Source: Typhlomys cinereus (lineage: Eukaryota > Chordata > Mammalia > Rodentia > Platacanthomyidae). From it: 64,000 nucleotides of DNA. A program made the position numbers and the translations under genes. The notes beneath the pieces were generated by a model. The model did not search any database. It was given only the letters and a program-made list of their open reading frames with translations, and was not told the DNA's origin. The stretch lies in the NCBI GenBank assembly GCA_023101885.1, contig JALPQD010000226.1:496384-560383 (forward strand), given 5' to 3'. Position 1 is the first letter of the stretch. Each line of letters opens with the position of its first letter. This document shows positions 23,905 to 36,157 of this stretch, piece after piece.

Positions 23905-25609
23905 TGCAAAAAAATAATGTATAGTAGAAAAAATAACAATGATAAATATTTCACTTTTCCCTAGCATTTTTTGATGACTATTTCTCTCATTTTCTCCTCT
24001 CTTTGCTCTTCTTATGAAGCCTCATGAGTCTGTTGGGGACTTGTCCAATAGCCTGGATTTCTGAGTAACTCCACCGACAAGATTCTTCCCGTCAAGACAC
24101 AATGGGTAAAGAAAACTTTCTATTTAAATCCATTAATATATGTGTTTTCTTTAATACAGAAGCATGAAATAGACCTTGCGTTATGGAAATGTAAAGATAT
24201 ACTTGATAGTGGTATTAGCCAGCCATTTGAGAAACATGGTTTAATTATCTAGCTAATTCTCCTCACAACATCATGCAGAGGACACTATTCTTATCCTAGC
24301 ATGAGTGTGGGAAAGCCTAGGCATGTTGGCAATGCGTTCAGAAATGCATCTCATTTCAAATATTTCTTTCCTTTGTCTCTTTTTACAGCTGCTGTTGCCT
24401 GACTAACTCCAAAAATACATGACTAGACCTGGCAGAGAATTTACAACACTGTGACTGGGACAAGCAGAGATCTGTTTTGTGCTCTCTGCTGCCACCTACA
24501 TTGTGGGGCAACTACAGCTGTATATTTGCAAGCACAACCTACAGCCATTCACCAGGATACACAGGAAGAAGTCTGATGGCAGGAACTTCCTGTGTAATCC
24601 ATTCCTGATCCATTAGGGTCAAATGACCATGAGAAATTTGCCCCCTCTTTATCTTATTGTAGAGAGTCCTCTTACCCATTTCATTCATAGGATTGCTCAG
24701 AAGGTCACCTTGGCAGCAGACACTCTTGGCCTGATTTTTTTCTGGTCACTTTTACTCTTATTCCCAAAGGACTCACTCCAATCAGACACTGAAGCAAATT
24801 GCTGGTATACAAGTCTTTGTCTTTTACTCTGCAAAAAGCAAAACCAGTAATAACTCAGTAACCCAAGGACATCCGGCCTCTCTGCAAAGTCAAGGTCAGT
24901 GAAGGTTATGGGCAGAAGCTGGAATTTTTATATATGCTGTTATAATTCTGATTTTCTTCTCATGTTATTGAAGTTTCTTTGAGCACTACATTTTCTTTCA
25001 CATTACCATGGCATTTTCTTCTGTATTGACTAAGAGTTAAACTTTCTAAAGATTTTTGGATTTGAGTGAATACTTTTTTATGTCTTTATGGAAGTTTTCC
25101 ATGTTATAACCAAAGAGCCACATGTTATTTTACATTTTGGACCTTTAAATTTCTATTTTAAGCTGAAACATATTGAAGATATGTTTCAGAAGAATTTCTT
25201 TAAAAACTTTTAGACCACACTGTCTTGCTTAACACATTGTAATAAATTAAGACCTTGTATGTGCAACAAAGCATCAACCTATTACACTTTTGAGAAGAGA
25301 ACCATTTGAAATTCAAAATTTTTGACAGTTAAATAAAAGAATAAAGTGAACCAGTTATGATTTTATAATTTGTTTAATCATATATTTGTATACATCATAT
25401 ATATATATACACACACACATCATTGAAACATTACCATGGATCTAGCTTATATAAACATTTTAATATAATAATCTATTTATAGCATTGAATCTATAAGTTC
25501 AAGTCATAAGTCTCCATTAGGTCAAATAGTTTCTAAAATGCAAAATGTCATTTGTGGGCAGTCACTAACTTATGGACTCATCCAGCCCACTCTATAGGTT
25601 GATATTTGT
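23905..25609. other. Unassigned sequence
   Basis: An (AT)n(AC)n run lies at about 25397-25420. The 75-codon frame at 24623-24850 (+) has no recognised domain. The stretch 24390-24900 has more balanced base composition and could be an old LTR or unique DNA; I cannot decide. Confidence 0.35.
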
Positions 25610-25966
25610 ACCCGTTACTCTTTCTATTGCTGTGAAAGAGCACTCAAAGGGGAGAAACATAATTAATTTAATTCATGGCTCCAGAGGTTGGAGATATAGT
25701 CCTTCATGGTGGAGAAGACATGGCTGGCTGTCAGAAGCTGGAGGTGATCTAAGTTATATCCTCATAGAGACTGAAAGCTACAAGACTACCAACTGTAAAA
25801 GCAGAACTCTCCAGGATATAAGGTGGAGTCAATCCACCTTAAGGCCCACCTCCTGTGACTGCCTTCCTCCATCAAGACCTACCTCTTAAAGGTGCCACGA
25901 CTTTTCCAAACTAAGATTCAAACATATGAGCCTGTAGGGGGAAAACTCACATTTCCAACCATAAAA
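25610..25966 (-). mobile_element. MaLR-type LTR
   Basis: Plus-strand order 'ctttctattgctgtgaaaga', 'taatttaattcatggctcc', 'agtccttcatggtggagaag', 'gactgccttcctccatcaag', 'cctcttaaaggtgccacgac' and 'aaacatatgagcctgtaggg' is the inverted rodent MaLR LTR. It is well preserved compared with the others here. No internal region is seen. Confidence 0.7.
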
Positions 25967-26671
25967 ATATTTTTGTTTGTAACATAAATCAATTCATTCT
26001 CTTGTGTAAAAATAAAAATTCTCAACTCTGAATAAGTTAAAAAATTGAACAAAACTTAGTCTTTGAATATACTCTGGGTCATAGCTATAAATCTTTCTAG
26101 TTAAGACTTATTGGGAGGCAGTAGGCAAAACAAGGTAGAGAAATATGACTCTCCAACAATCATTCTCTACCAGAAAACATCAATTTGAACAACTATCTGA
26201 AAAAATACATTCAAAAGAATTAAGGAAAGCATGTTAAACATGATAGCACCTGATTATGAAATAGCAATTTTTAAATACCTTGAACATGCAGGAAAGGCAA
26301 CATTATCTACCCATGTTGCTGCCTCATCCACAGACAATAAGGATTACAAAGAGTTGTAGTTTACTTAGGGAAAGAGGAAAGTGCAAAAAACACTGTCTAG
26401 CAATAGGACTGATCATAGTATATTCCAGACACTCATTGCTCTTGAATGAGGTCAGGTCTTTCTGTTGGAGTCTTTAGATTCATGTCAGAGCAGGTGGACC
26501 TTTGGTTCTTGCAAGAGTGAATGATGGTCCAGCCCACATTAATTCTGACTGAGAATAGTTATTTACATCCTTGTCAAATCTTAGTGCCAGGCAATTTTCG
26601 GAGGCAATAGTACCTGCACAAGCTTCCAGTAAGTATCAATTGCCATTATTATGAGGAACAATTATGTCTTC
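25967..26671. other. Unassigned sequence
   Basis: No element recognised. Confidence 0.35.
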
Positions 26672-26687
26672 TCAAAATGTATTTTTT
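26672..26687. repeat. Left target duplication of L1
   Basis: TCAAAATGTATTTTTT, repeated exactly at 27380-27395. Confidence 0.88.
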
Positions 26688-27379
26688 TTATTTTTTATTA
26701 TTTCCGCTCATACAAACTTAATAGGTAGACCAGTTCCCTCCTTCCCTCCTCCTCCCCCCGAACCCTCTGCTCCCCCTCCCCTTACACCTGCCTCCCCATC
26801 CCCCAGTGCCTCCCCCCCAATTCCCAGAGAGTCCTTTATTGTGTATGCCTGACTCTCCTCCGGGTCCTCCTCTCCGATGACGTACAAGGATCCAGTGGCA
26901 TTTCCCTGAACCCTTTCCCGTGTTCCCCTTAAGCATAGGAACACTACTGTGGCTGCCAATCCCTTGCCTCCAAGGATCTTGGTGCCTTTAGCAGATGCTA
27001 GACTTTGTGAGGTCAATAGTGTGACGGACATGGCGCAGGGCAGGCAAAGTCCTATTATGATTGCCTCGGCCCTAACTAGTGTGGAGAATTTTGCAAATCA
27101 TTGCTCCTCCCATCCTTTTGCTCTTACAATCTTACCGCCTCCTCTTCCGCAAATGTCCCTGAGCTTCAGGATGGGGAGAGATTATTCTGGCCTAGTTCTA
27201 GGTGGTTGATATAGAGTCTCTGAAGTTCTGGATTGTGGTTTGTTGATTTTCTTTTGCAGTTTTGCTGTTCCTGCAATGCCCTTCACTCCATCCTGCTGGG
27301 CACTGTATGTCACCCCCTGGTCAGAGACAAAAAGCTGTTAAACTGGAGTCTTGTTATAATAGCACGTTTCCTACTTTTA
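26688..27379 (-). mobile_element. L1 3' UTR fragment with an inverted tip
   Basis: The minus-strand L1 3' UTR extends from the T-rich tail to 27365. The last bases, 27366-27380, read in the opposite orientation: they match L1 sense sequence GTTTCCTAC(T/C)... as seen at about 38506 on the plus strand, with one mismatch. That is the pattern left by twin priming. The whole unit is flanked by 16-bp duplications, with TTTT/AA at the right edge. Confidence 0.88.
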
Positions 27380-27395
27380 TCAAAATGTATTTTTT
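27380..27395. repeat. Right target duplication of L1
   Basis: Identical to 26672-26687. Confidence 0.85.
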
Positions 27396-27477
27396 AAAAG
27401 AAAATTTGCTACGAAAATCCAACTTTTTGTATATGAAAAAAATCAAGACAAAGAGGAGAAATTCTTTTTTTGATTTT

Positions 27478-27705
27478 ATTTATATTTTAGTGTTCAGGAA
27501 GGACAAGGAGGGAGGAAGAGAGAAATTAGAAGCATGCCAATATCCCTATATATGTAGAAGTCAGAAGAGAGTTTTGATAAATTGGGTTAGCAATTTGATT
27601 CTCTCTTCTCACCATATGAACTTCAAGTTTGAACCCAGGATTTTTTTGGGGGGAGTTTCCAGGTTTGAACCCAAGGTTCTTTATCTACTATGTCTTCTCA
27701 CTGAC
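27478..27705 (-). mobile_element. B3-like SINE, inverted
   Basis: Inverted order with 'gtagaagtcagaagagagtt', 'ctctcttctcaccatatg', 'gtttgaacccagg' (B-box side) and 'ctatgtcttctcactgac' (A-box side). The 'gtttgaaccca' block appears twice, 40 bp apart, suggesting a small internal duplication. Confidence 0.5.
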
Positions 27706-29148
27706 TGAAAATCCAACTCTTTTAAATATTTAAAACTATAATTTGTATATTCATATGACTGTGCATGAAAACATTTGTGTATAATAGTATAAAAATTATA
27801 AAATAACAAGAAATAATTATTTTTTGAACTTCCATTTTTCCCAAAATTCCCAGAGAATAAACCCATTTACCACATTCTAGTCTCAATTCAAATTCTCAGA
27901 GTGCAAAACCATTTGCTACATTCTAATCTCAGTTCAATTTCCTAATTCAATACATTATGACTTCCTTGTAAAACCCAACATTTTTGGACAATTTCAATTT
28001 TTTCCCTTCCCTACCATGGCAATTTTATCACAAATGCTAGTATTCTAGCAACTTTCGGGGAAAGATTTATGACTAAGAATTGAGCTCATGCCATAATGGA
28101 ACCAATCTGGTTAGATAAATAGATCACATGTGAATTTATATGTTCATAAATATCAGTGTGTCTTTTTAAGATGGCGGCAAATGGAGGGCACCGAGAGTAG
28201 TACACCTGCCATCTATGTGAACTATAGGTTATCAGCACACAGATGAAAAGTAGTAACTTTTCTTAAAAGGCAGTAAAGACCTAGACCTTGACATATTGCT
28301 TGATAGAATAGTTCAGCAATTTGTTGGCCCCACATTTTTTTCTATTTCTGATTGCATAGTTGGAGGGTAGGATAAAAGTTGGCAAGCTGGGAAAATGGAG
28401 CTTTTATGGTTTGTAGAAAAAAGGATTTAATGCCACTACAAGTAAATGGATAGTTGCTCATATGCAATTTAGGTACCACAAAGAAAGCAATCATTCTGAC
28501 ACTGGGTGGAAGGAAGCTTAAACTGGGAAGTTACTCACAGCATCCATTATTCAATATTTTTTGAGATACATTATTTTGTCCAAACCAGTCATTATTCTTG
28601 TAATTTTTTTCCAGGTGCTGTGCAGACTTTCTTTAGAATCAATCCACTTGTGAAACACTGCCACGTTGAATCAATAAGAAGAGCAGAATCCCTGGGGTTT
28701 GTAGAGTTCTCCAAGGCTACTAGTGACAACCCACAAAGGGGTTCATGTTAAAATGGTCACAGTAGGATCTTTTCCCTTTGAGCCCTTTCTGAAGTCATTC
28801 ATACTGTCCTTCTTCCAGGTTGCAGGATAATACTCACTTCTACTTAGGTCCGAATTAGGAAATGTTCATTACCAATAAATATACCATGAGCTGAAATGGT
28901 AAGAAAAATTCAGAATGCACAATAAGCCAATTAAGGAAAATTTCTTCCTTTAGCTCCGCTTTTGAGACTTAACTCGCCTTATCTAAATAAATTTTTTTCA
29001 GAAAATGTTGAAATTGTTCCAATTTTCAAAGTTTACCATAGGATTGATTGCCAACATAGTTAACTGTACTAAAATGTCAACATGTATTGTTGCTAAAAGA
29101 CATGCTCTGTTTTTTTAACATCTTCTTCATTACTAAGAAAAGAAAGTG
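27706..29148. other. Unassigned AT-rich sequence
   Basis: No repeat assigned. An 81-codon frame at 28506-28751 (+) has no recognisable domain. Confidence 0.35.
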
Positions 29149-29482
29149 TGGTTTGGAGAGATTGCTCAGCAGGTAAAAACACTTGCTACATAAGTCTGAT
29201 GACCTGAATTTGACCCTCAGAACCTATGTAAGAAAAAATATGTGGCATCTATAACATGACCATGCCTATGGCAAAATGAAAGGTAGACACTGGAGAATTT
29301 GTGAGAAACTTACTGTCCAGTTAGCCTGATACACACAGAGAAGTAGCAGACACAGAAGAAAACCTGCCTCAGTACAGTGAAGGATTAGAACCTTCCTTTG
29401 ACTTCCACACACATACTGTGGCACACATGTGCCTACACCCACATTCACGCACACATAAATGCATAAAAATAAATAAATGAGA
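29149..29482 (+). mobile_element. B4-like composite SINE
   Basis: tRNA-type head 'gtttggagagattgctcagc', 'gatgacctgaatttgaccct', a long middle, then 'ctttgacttccacacacatac', 'gtggcacacatgtgcc' and an A-rich 'aaataaataaatga' tail. This is the fused layout of rodent B4-class SINEs. Confidence 0.65.
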
Positions 29483-30192
29483 TACTTTTAATAAAGTAAA
29501 GACACACTGAATATTTTTGTTATAAATAGGAGCCTTAATCATTGCTATTAGCTGAAATTTGAAAAGTTGTTTTATGAGACTCTTTTCAATAGTTTAAGAT
29601 TAATGATAAATGTTTGAGGAACTAAGGATATTGACTTTGAACATATGCACATATCAAAGTGTATTAAGCTATCCTAAAGGAAGTAGAATTTTTGTGTATC
29701 GATTGAAATATACAAATGAATGTCATTAATCATGTAGCATGAAAATCAGTTTGTTTACTAGATTTTAATGAATTTGACTCCTGGAGATGAGCTAGATAAT
29801 GACATAAAATGTTTTTCTACAGAGAATCCAGATGTGTATAGGTCATCCACATCAAAGCAGATGTAGTAGGAAAATCTGCAGAGCTACAAATATTTTAATC
29901 TTTGGTGGCTGGCTTTGGCTCACTGTTCTCACCAGGAGTTTTCACTTACAATGTTTTTATTTCACAAAGTCACCCTACATTTCCTTGTGTAAACTAAAAC
30001 CAATAGAATAGAACAACAGATTTTGTTAACAATAGAGCATGAGTAAACATGCAACAGCAAGCAAGAAAAGGTTTTGCAAACTGCTACCTAAACACATAGA
30101 AAGAAAGCCTTTACTACCTACTAGGAATAAATAAAATCAGCTTGCACCATGCCACACAGATCCCTCAACTTAGGACATACCTACAGAAAGAT
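29483..30192. other. Unassigned sequence
   Basis: No element recognised before the L1. Confidence 0.35.
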
Positions 30193-30209
30193 AAAAGGTT
30201 TAAAGTTTT
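30193..30209. repeat. Left target duplication of full-length L1
   Basis: AAAAGGTTTAAAGTTTT, identical to 37012-37028. Confidence 0.97.
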
Positions 30210-31238
30210 TTTTTTTTAACATTTTTTATTATTATTTCCACTCATACAAACTTAATAGGTAGACCAGTTCCCTCCCCCCTCCTCCTCCCCCCCGAACCCC
30301 CTGCTCCCCCACCCTCCCTCCCCATCTCCCAGTGCCTCCCCCCCAATTCCCAGAGAGTCCTTTATTGTGTATGCCGAACTCTCCTCTTGGTCCTCCTTTC
30401 CGATGACGTACAAGGACCCAGTGGCATTTCCTTGAACCCTTTCTCGTGTTCCCATTAAGCATAGGAACACTACTGTGGCCATCAATCCCTTGCCTCCAAG
30501 GATCTTGGCGCCTTTAGCCGATGTTAGACTTTGTGAGGTCAATAGTGTGACAGACATGGCGCAGGGCATGCAAAGTCCTATTATGATTGCTTCAGCCCTA
30601 TCTAGTGTAGAGACTCTTCAAATCATTGCTCCCCCCATCCTTTTGCTCTTACAATCTTACCGCCCCCTCTTCCGCAAATGTCCTTGAGCTTTAGGAAGGG
30701 GGGAGATTAGGCTGGCTTAGTTCTATGTGGATGATATAGAGTCTCTGAAGTTCTGGATTGTGGTTTGTTGATTTTCTTTTGCAGTTTTGCTGCTCCTGCA
30801 ATGCCCTTCACTCCATCCTGCTGGGACTGTATGTCATCCCCTGGTCAGAGACAAAAAACTGGTAACTGGAGTCTTGTTATAATAGCACATTCAAGGGTAG
30901 ATGTAATAAAAGCAGGAAACCTCGGTGAGGGAGGGATCAGTCACCCATTTGCAAAATGATCTCTTTTCATCTGCCAGACTATATGCCCTCCCCTTCTGGT
31001 GAGATCATACCCCCTCAGTTGTACATGATCAGGCACGAACATCTGTGAACTTAACCAGGTGTCACATTACCTACTTGCATTTCTTGGAGGTCGATTTTCT
31101 CTGCTGTAACATGGTCCTCTCTCTACTTGTGTCTGGTGTGGCCCTCCAACCCCATCCCTCCTGTTCACAATCCTTGCAATTACCGTATTACATAGGTTTA
31201 CCCTTGAGTGTCTCAATGTGGGTTGGGTGAGTTTGGTA
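30210..31238 (-). other. L1 3' UTR with G-rich tract
   Basis: About 1 kb between the ORF2 stop and the tail. The sense strand carries a G-rich run with several GGG blocks (complement of about 30271-30330), the typical place for this feature in mammalian L1s. The same 3' UTR recurs at 9.4, 20.7, 26.7 and 38.4 kb. Frames such as 30252-30569 (-) and 30475-30687 (+) belong to this UTR and are not genes. Confidence 0.85.
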
Positions 31239-34200
31239 CTAGGAGCCACCTATTAGGGAGTACATACTGGCGCTTAACTTTCTGGGATTGCGATACTTCA
31301 CTTAATATAATTGTTTCTAATGACATCCATTTCCTAGCAAATTCCAGTAATTCATCATTTTTGATGGCTGAGTAGTAGTCCATTGTATAGATGTACCACA
31401 GTTTCCTTATCCACTCGTCAACTGTTGGACATTTAGGTTGATTCCATGACTTTGCTATTGTAAACTGCTGCTATGAACATGGTCGACCTTGTGCTATCGA
31501 GGTGAACCTCTGCTGTATGGGGGGTTATTCCCAAAAGTGGAATAGCAGGGTCATATGGCATTTCAATCTTTAATTTCTTTAAGAATCTCCAAACGGCTTG
31601 CCAGAATGGCTGTATGAGCCTGCATTCCCCCCAGCAATGTAGGAGAGTTCCCCTCTCTCCACGTCCTCTCCAGCACTTGTTGTTGTTTGTATTGTGGATT
31701 TTTGCCATCCTGACCGGGGTGAGATGATATCTCAGGGAGGTTTTGATTTGCATTTCTCTGATGGCTAAGGAAGTGGAGCATTTTTTAAGATATTTGTTAG
31801 ACATTTTAATTTCATCTCTGTTAAAAATTTCTTTTAAGTTCCAGGACCCATTTTTTAATTGGGCCATTGGTTCCCTTGGTGTATAATTTTCTAAGTTCTT
31901 TGTGCATTCTGGACAGTAGAGCTCTATCAGATATGTGGTTAGTGAAGATTTTTCTCCCATTCTGTGGGTTGCCTTTGAGCTCATGTGACAATCTCAACAG
32001 AAGCTCTTTAATTTCACAAGATCCCAACTGTTGAGAGTTGGTAGCAGTGACTGTGCCATTGGATGTCTGTTTAGGAAATGTTGGCCTAGCCCAATCAGCT
32101 CCAGGGAGTTCCCTATCCGTTCAGTTATGATTTTTATAGTCTCTGGCCTGATATCAAGGTCCTTGATCCATTTGGAATTAAGTCTTGTACATGGTGACAA
32201 GTACGGGTCTAGCTTTAATCATCTGCATGTGGAGATCCAGTTTTGCCAGCACCATTTGTTGAATAGCTGTTCTTTTTCCATTGGATTCTTTGGGCCCCTT
32301 TGTTGAAGATCAAATGGCTGTATTTTTGTGGGCTTATATCTGGGTCCTCAACCCTTATCCATTGATCTGTGTGTCTATTTTGGAGCCAGTACCAGGCTGT
32401 CTTTATAACTATGGATTTGTAGTATAGACTAAGGTTCGGTATGGTAATACCTCTAGCAGTGTTTTTGTTACTCAGGATTGTCTTTGCTATCCTGGGTCTT
32501 TTGTGCCTCCATATGAATTTTGGGATTAATTGGTCAACTTCTTTAAAGAATTGCTTTGGGATTTTAATTGGTATAGCATTGAATTTGTATATTGCCTTTG
32601 GTAGGATGGTCATTTTTACGATGTTGATTCTGCCAATCCAGGAACAAGGGAGGTCTTTCCACCTTCTGGTGTCTTCAGCAATTTCTTTCTTTAGGGTTTT
32701 AAAGTTTGCATTGTAAAGGTCTTTTACCTCCTTGGTTAGGTTTATACCAAGGTATTTCATTTTTTTTAGGAGCTATAGTAAATGGGATTGTTTCTCTCAG
32801 GGCTTTTTCAATTCTTTCGTTCTGGGCATATAGGAAGGCCTCTGATTTTTGCACATTTATTTTGTATCCTGCCACCCTGCTGAACTTCTCAATTAGTTCC
32901 AGGAGCTTCCTGGTGGAGTTTTTGGGATCACTCAGGTATAAGATCATGTCATCTGCAAATAGGGATAGTTTGACTTCATCCTTGCCGATTTGAATCCCTT
33001 TTATGTCCTTTTCTTGTCTTATGGCTTCAGCTAAGACTTCAAATATAATATTGAATAGAAGTGGTGAGAGTGCACAGCCTTGTCTAGTTCCTGATCGAAG
33101 TGGGAATGCTTCCAATTGTTCCCCATTGAGCATAATCCTTGCTGTGGGCTTGTTGTATACAGCTTTTATTATATTGATAAAGGTTCCTTCCATTCCTACT
33201 GTCTCTAGCGTTTTGATCATAAAAGGCTGTTGGATCTTGTCAAAGGCTTTTTCTGCGTCTATCGAGAGTATCATGTAGTCTTGGACTTTGGACTGGTTTA
33301 CATGATGAATTACATTTATTGATTTGCGTATGTTGAACCAACCTTGCGTGCCAGGGATGAAGCCTACTTGGTCCCTGTGAATGATCTTTTTGATATGTTT
33401 TTGAATCCGATTTGCTAAGACTTTGTTGAGAATCTTTGCGTCTGTGTTCATCAGGGAGATCGGCCTATAGTTTTCTTTTTTAAGTGAATCTTTATTAGGT
33501 TTTGGGATTAAGACGATATTAGCTTCATAGAAGGAATTTGGTAGTGCTCCTTCCTTTGCTATTTGATGGAATAGTTTAAGGAGTATTGGCATTATTGATT
33601 CCTTAAATGTCTGGTAGAATTCTGTGCTGAATCCAACTGGTCCAGGACATTTTTTGGTGGGAAGATTCGAGATTACTTCTTCAATTTCCTTATATGTTAA
33701 AAGGCCATTTAAGTAATTCACAACTTCCTGATCCAATTAAGGTAAGATGTGTTTACTTAGAAATTCATCCATCTCTTGTGTGTTGTCAAACTTCACTGAG
33801 TATAAGTTTTTGAAATATGATGTTATAATTCTCTGCATTTCTTGGGCATCAGTAGTGATTACTCCATGTTCATTTCTAATTTTGTTAATTTGGGTTTTCT
33901 CTCTCTTGCTTTTGGTTAATTTAGCTAGGGGTGTATCTATCTTATTGATGTTTTCAAAGAACCAGCTTTTTGACTGGTTGATTTTTTCTATCGTTTTCTT
34001 AGTCTCTATTTCAGATATTTCTCCCCTTATTTTGCTAATCTCCTCTCTTCTACTACTTTTGGGATCAGATTGCTCAAGTTTCTCTAAAGCCTTAAGCTGC
34101 ATCATTAAGTTCTTTATTTCTGATGTTTCCATTTTTTTTGATGTAGGTATTAAGAGCTATGAACTTACCTCTTAGGACAGCTTTCATTGTGTCCCAGAGA

Positions 34201-35033
34201 TTTTGGTAAGTTATATTTTCGTTATCGTTCACTTTCAGGAAATCTTGAATTTCCTTTTTAATTTCTTCCTGAATCCAGTTCTCATTAAGCATCATATTGT
34301 TAAGTTTCTAGGAGTTAGTGTATTTTCTCTTGTTTGTTGTGTTGTGGATGTCCAGCTTTAGGCCATGGTGGTCTGATAGGGCACAGGTTAGAATTTCAAC
34401 TTTTTTGTATATGTGTAGATTCGTTTCGTGGCCCAATATGTGATCTATTTTGGAGAAAGTTCCGTGTGCTGCTGAGAAAAATGTGTATTCTTTTGTGCGT
34501 GGGTGAAAAGTTTGATAGAGATCTGTAAGGTCCATTTCTTTAAGGGTTTGATTAAGTGCCAAAGTGTCTCTATTAAGCTTTTGATCTGTTGATCTATCCT
34601 ATGTTGAGAGGGCGATGTTGAAGTCCCCAAGAATTATCGTTTGAGGGTTGATTTCTTGCTTTAGGCGCTGTAGGGTTTTCTTAATGAATGTGGAGGGGCC
34701 CGTATTGGGTGCATAAATGTTTAGGATTGTGAAGTCTTCCTGGTGAATTGTACCTGTGACTAAAATGTAGTATCCATCTGTGTCTCTTATGATATTCTTT
34801 GGTTTGAAGTCCACTTTGTCTGAAAGCAGAATTGCTACCCCTGCCTGTTTCCTGGTTCCATTAGCTTGCAAGATTTTGGACCAGCCTTTCATTCTTAGGA
34901 TGTGCCTATCTTTTGTGGTGAGATGAGTTTCCTGAAGGCGGCAGATTGTTGGTAATCTGGGTCTCTTAATCGGTGAGTTAATACCATTGACATTTAATGT
35001 TATAATGGAGAAATTATTTTTAATTCTGGACAT
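31239..35033 (-). pseudogene. L1 ORF2 (endonuclease-reverse transcriptase), broken
   Basis: About 1,265 codons, near normal length. Starting at ATG 35033, the endonuclease domain shows ITLNVNGINSP, QETH (catalytic Glu region), GDFN, KIDHIL and SDHH. The RT domain shows [11 protein letters not shown] and the catalytic FADD (about 32.95 kb). The C-terminal CWRG/LLHCWGEC cysteine-type motif follows, and the frame ends SLIGGS-TAG at 31239. Breaks: in-frame stops at 34599-34601, 34308-34310 and 33737-33739; frameshifts in A8 runs near 34132-34139 and 32760-32767; a small loss near 32263; an 8-bp-scale loss near 31996; and a roughly 27-bp in-frame gap in the endonuclease near 34952. It cannot be translated whole. 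Confidence 0.93.
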
Positions 35034-35090
35034 TTTTTATGTTTAGTAGATTTTGTAAGCATGTTGTTTGATATTTATGTTTTGGTGGTA

Positions 35091-36157
35091 TTATACTTCC
35101 CTTATGTCCTCCTGGATGCGCTTGTTCTTTTCTTCAAGCTTGAGTATCAGTTCTAGGATTTTTTGAAGGCCTGGTTTGGTAGACATGTATCCCTTCAAGT
35201 TGTCTTTTTGCTGGAAAACTTTTCTTTCTCCCTCAATCATGACAGATAGTTTTGCCGGGTATATCAGTCTAGGTTGGCATTTTTGCTCATTTAATACTTG
35301 AAGTATGTCTCTCCAAGCTCTTCTTGCTTTTACTGTTTCCAGTGAGTAGTCATTTGTTATTCTAATAGGTTTACCTTTAAAAGTGAGTTCCTTTTTTTCT
35401 CTTGAAGATCTCAGCACCTTTTCCTTGTCTTGAATGTGGAGTGTTTTTGACTATTATTTGCCATGGCATTTTTCTATTTTGGTTGTATCTGTTTGGAGTT
35501 CGAAATGCCTCTTGTATTTGGATAGGCCTCTCATTCTTTAGTTGTGGAAAGTTTTCATTTATGATGAATTGAAATATTTCCTCAGGTGTGGCATTTTGGG
35601 ATTCTTGTTCTGGTATTCCATGAATGTGCATGTTAGGCTTCTTCAGGGTGTCCCATATCTCTTGAATGTTCCTCTCCAGTATCTTTTTGGCTTTAACAAT
35701 CTCTTCCATTGAGCTGGTTAATTCTCCCACTTTGTCTTCAAGATCTGAAATTCTATTTTCTGCCTTATTTGTTCTGCTGATAAGACTCTCTATTGAGTTT
35801 TGGGTTGAAGATAACTTGTCTTTTTAGTTCAATTTTAAACTCTGCCCGAGACTGTTTTAGTTGCTCCATACCTATTTTTGTTTCTTGAACTGTTTTTCCC
35901 AACTCCTCCAAGTGCCTGTTGTGTTCCTGTTCAAAGTGGTTGATACGGTTGTTTAACTCTTCTCGGATTTCCTCTTTCATAGTATTAATCATGGTAAGGA
36001 TCATACTCTGAAAGTCGTTATGTTGGGTCTGGCTTTCATAGCTATTTTCTGTGGATTTGTTCTGGTCGGAATCCCTCATTATGGGATTGATTCTTTCGGC
36101 AGGAGATTGGTCTTCTTGGGTTTTGTTTCTCGTGGATCTGCACTTTGACTTGTACAT
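35091..36157 (-). pseudogene. L1 ORF1 (RNA-binding chaperone), frameshifted
   Basis: ORF1p coats L1 RNA as a trimer. The N-terminal 130 residues from ATG 36157 are rich in Lys/Glu/Gln with a coiled-coil-like stretch (about residues 55-115). The middle segment (35730-35377) has the RRM-type sequence with HIHGIPE. The last segment (35417-35091) has the C-terminal domain with DYS, KARRAW and YPAKLS. The three parts lie in different frames: one shift is near 35800-35815 and another in an A-rich run near 35395-35420. Length and order fit a normal ORF1 of about 355 codons. Confidence 0.9.

Noticed and set aside
23716..23967. Arg/Glu-rich and Ser/Leu-rich frames
   Set aside because: Products of the TC microsatellite read on either strand.
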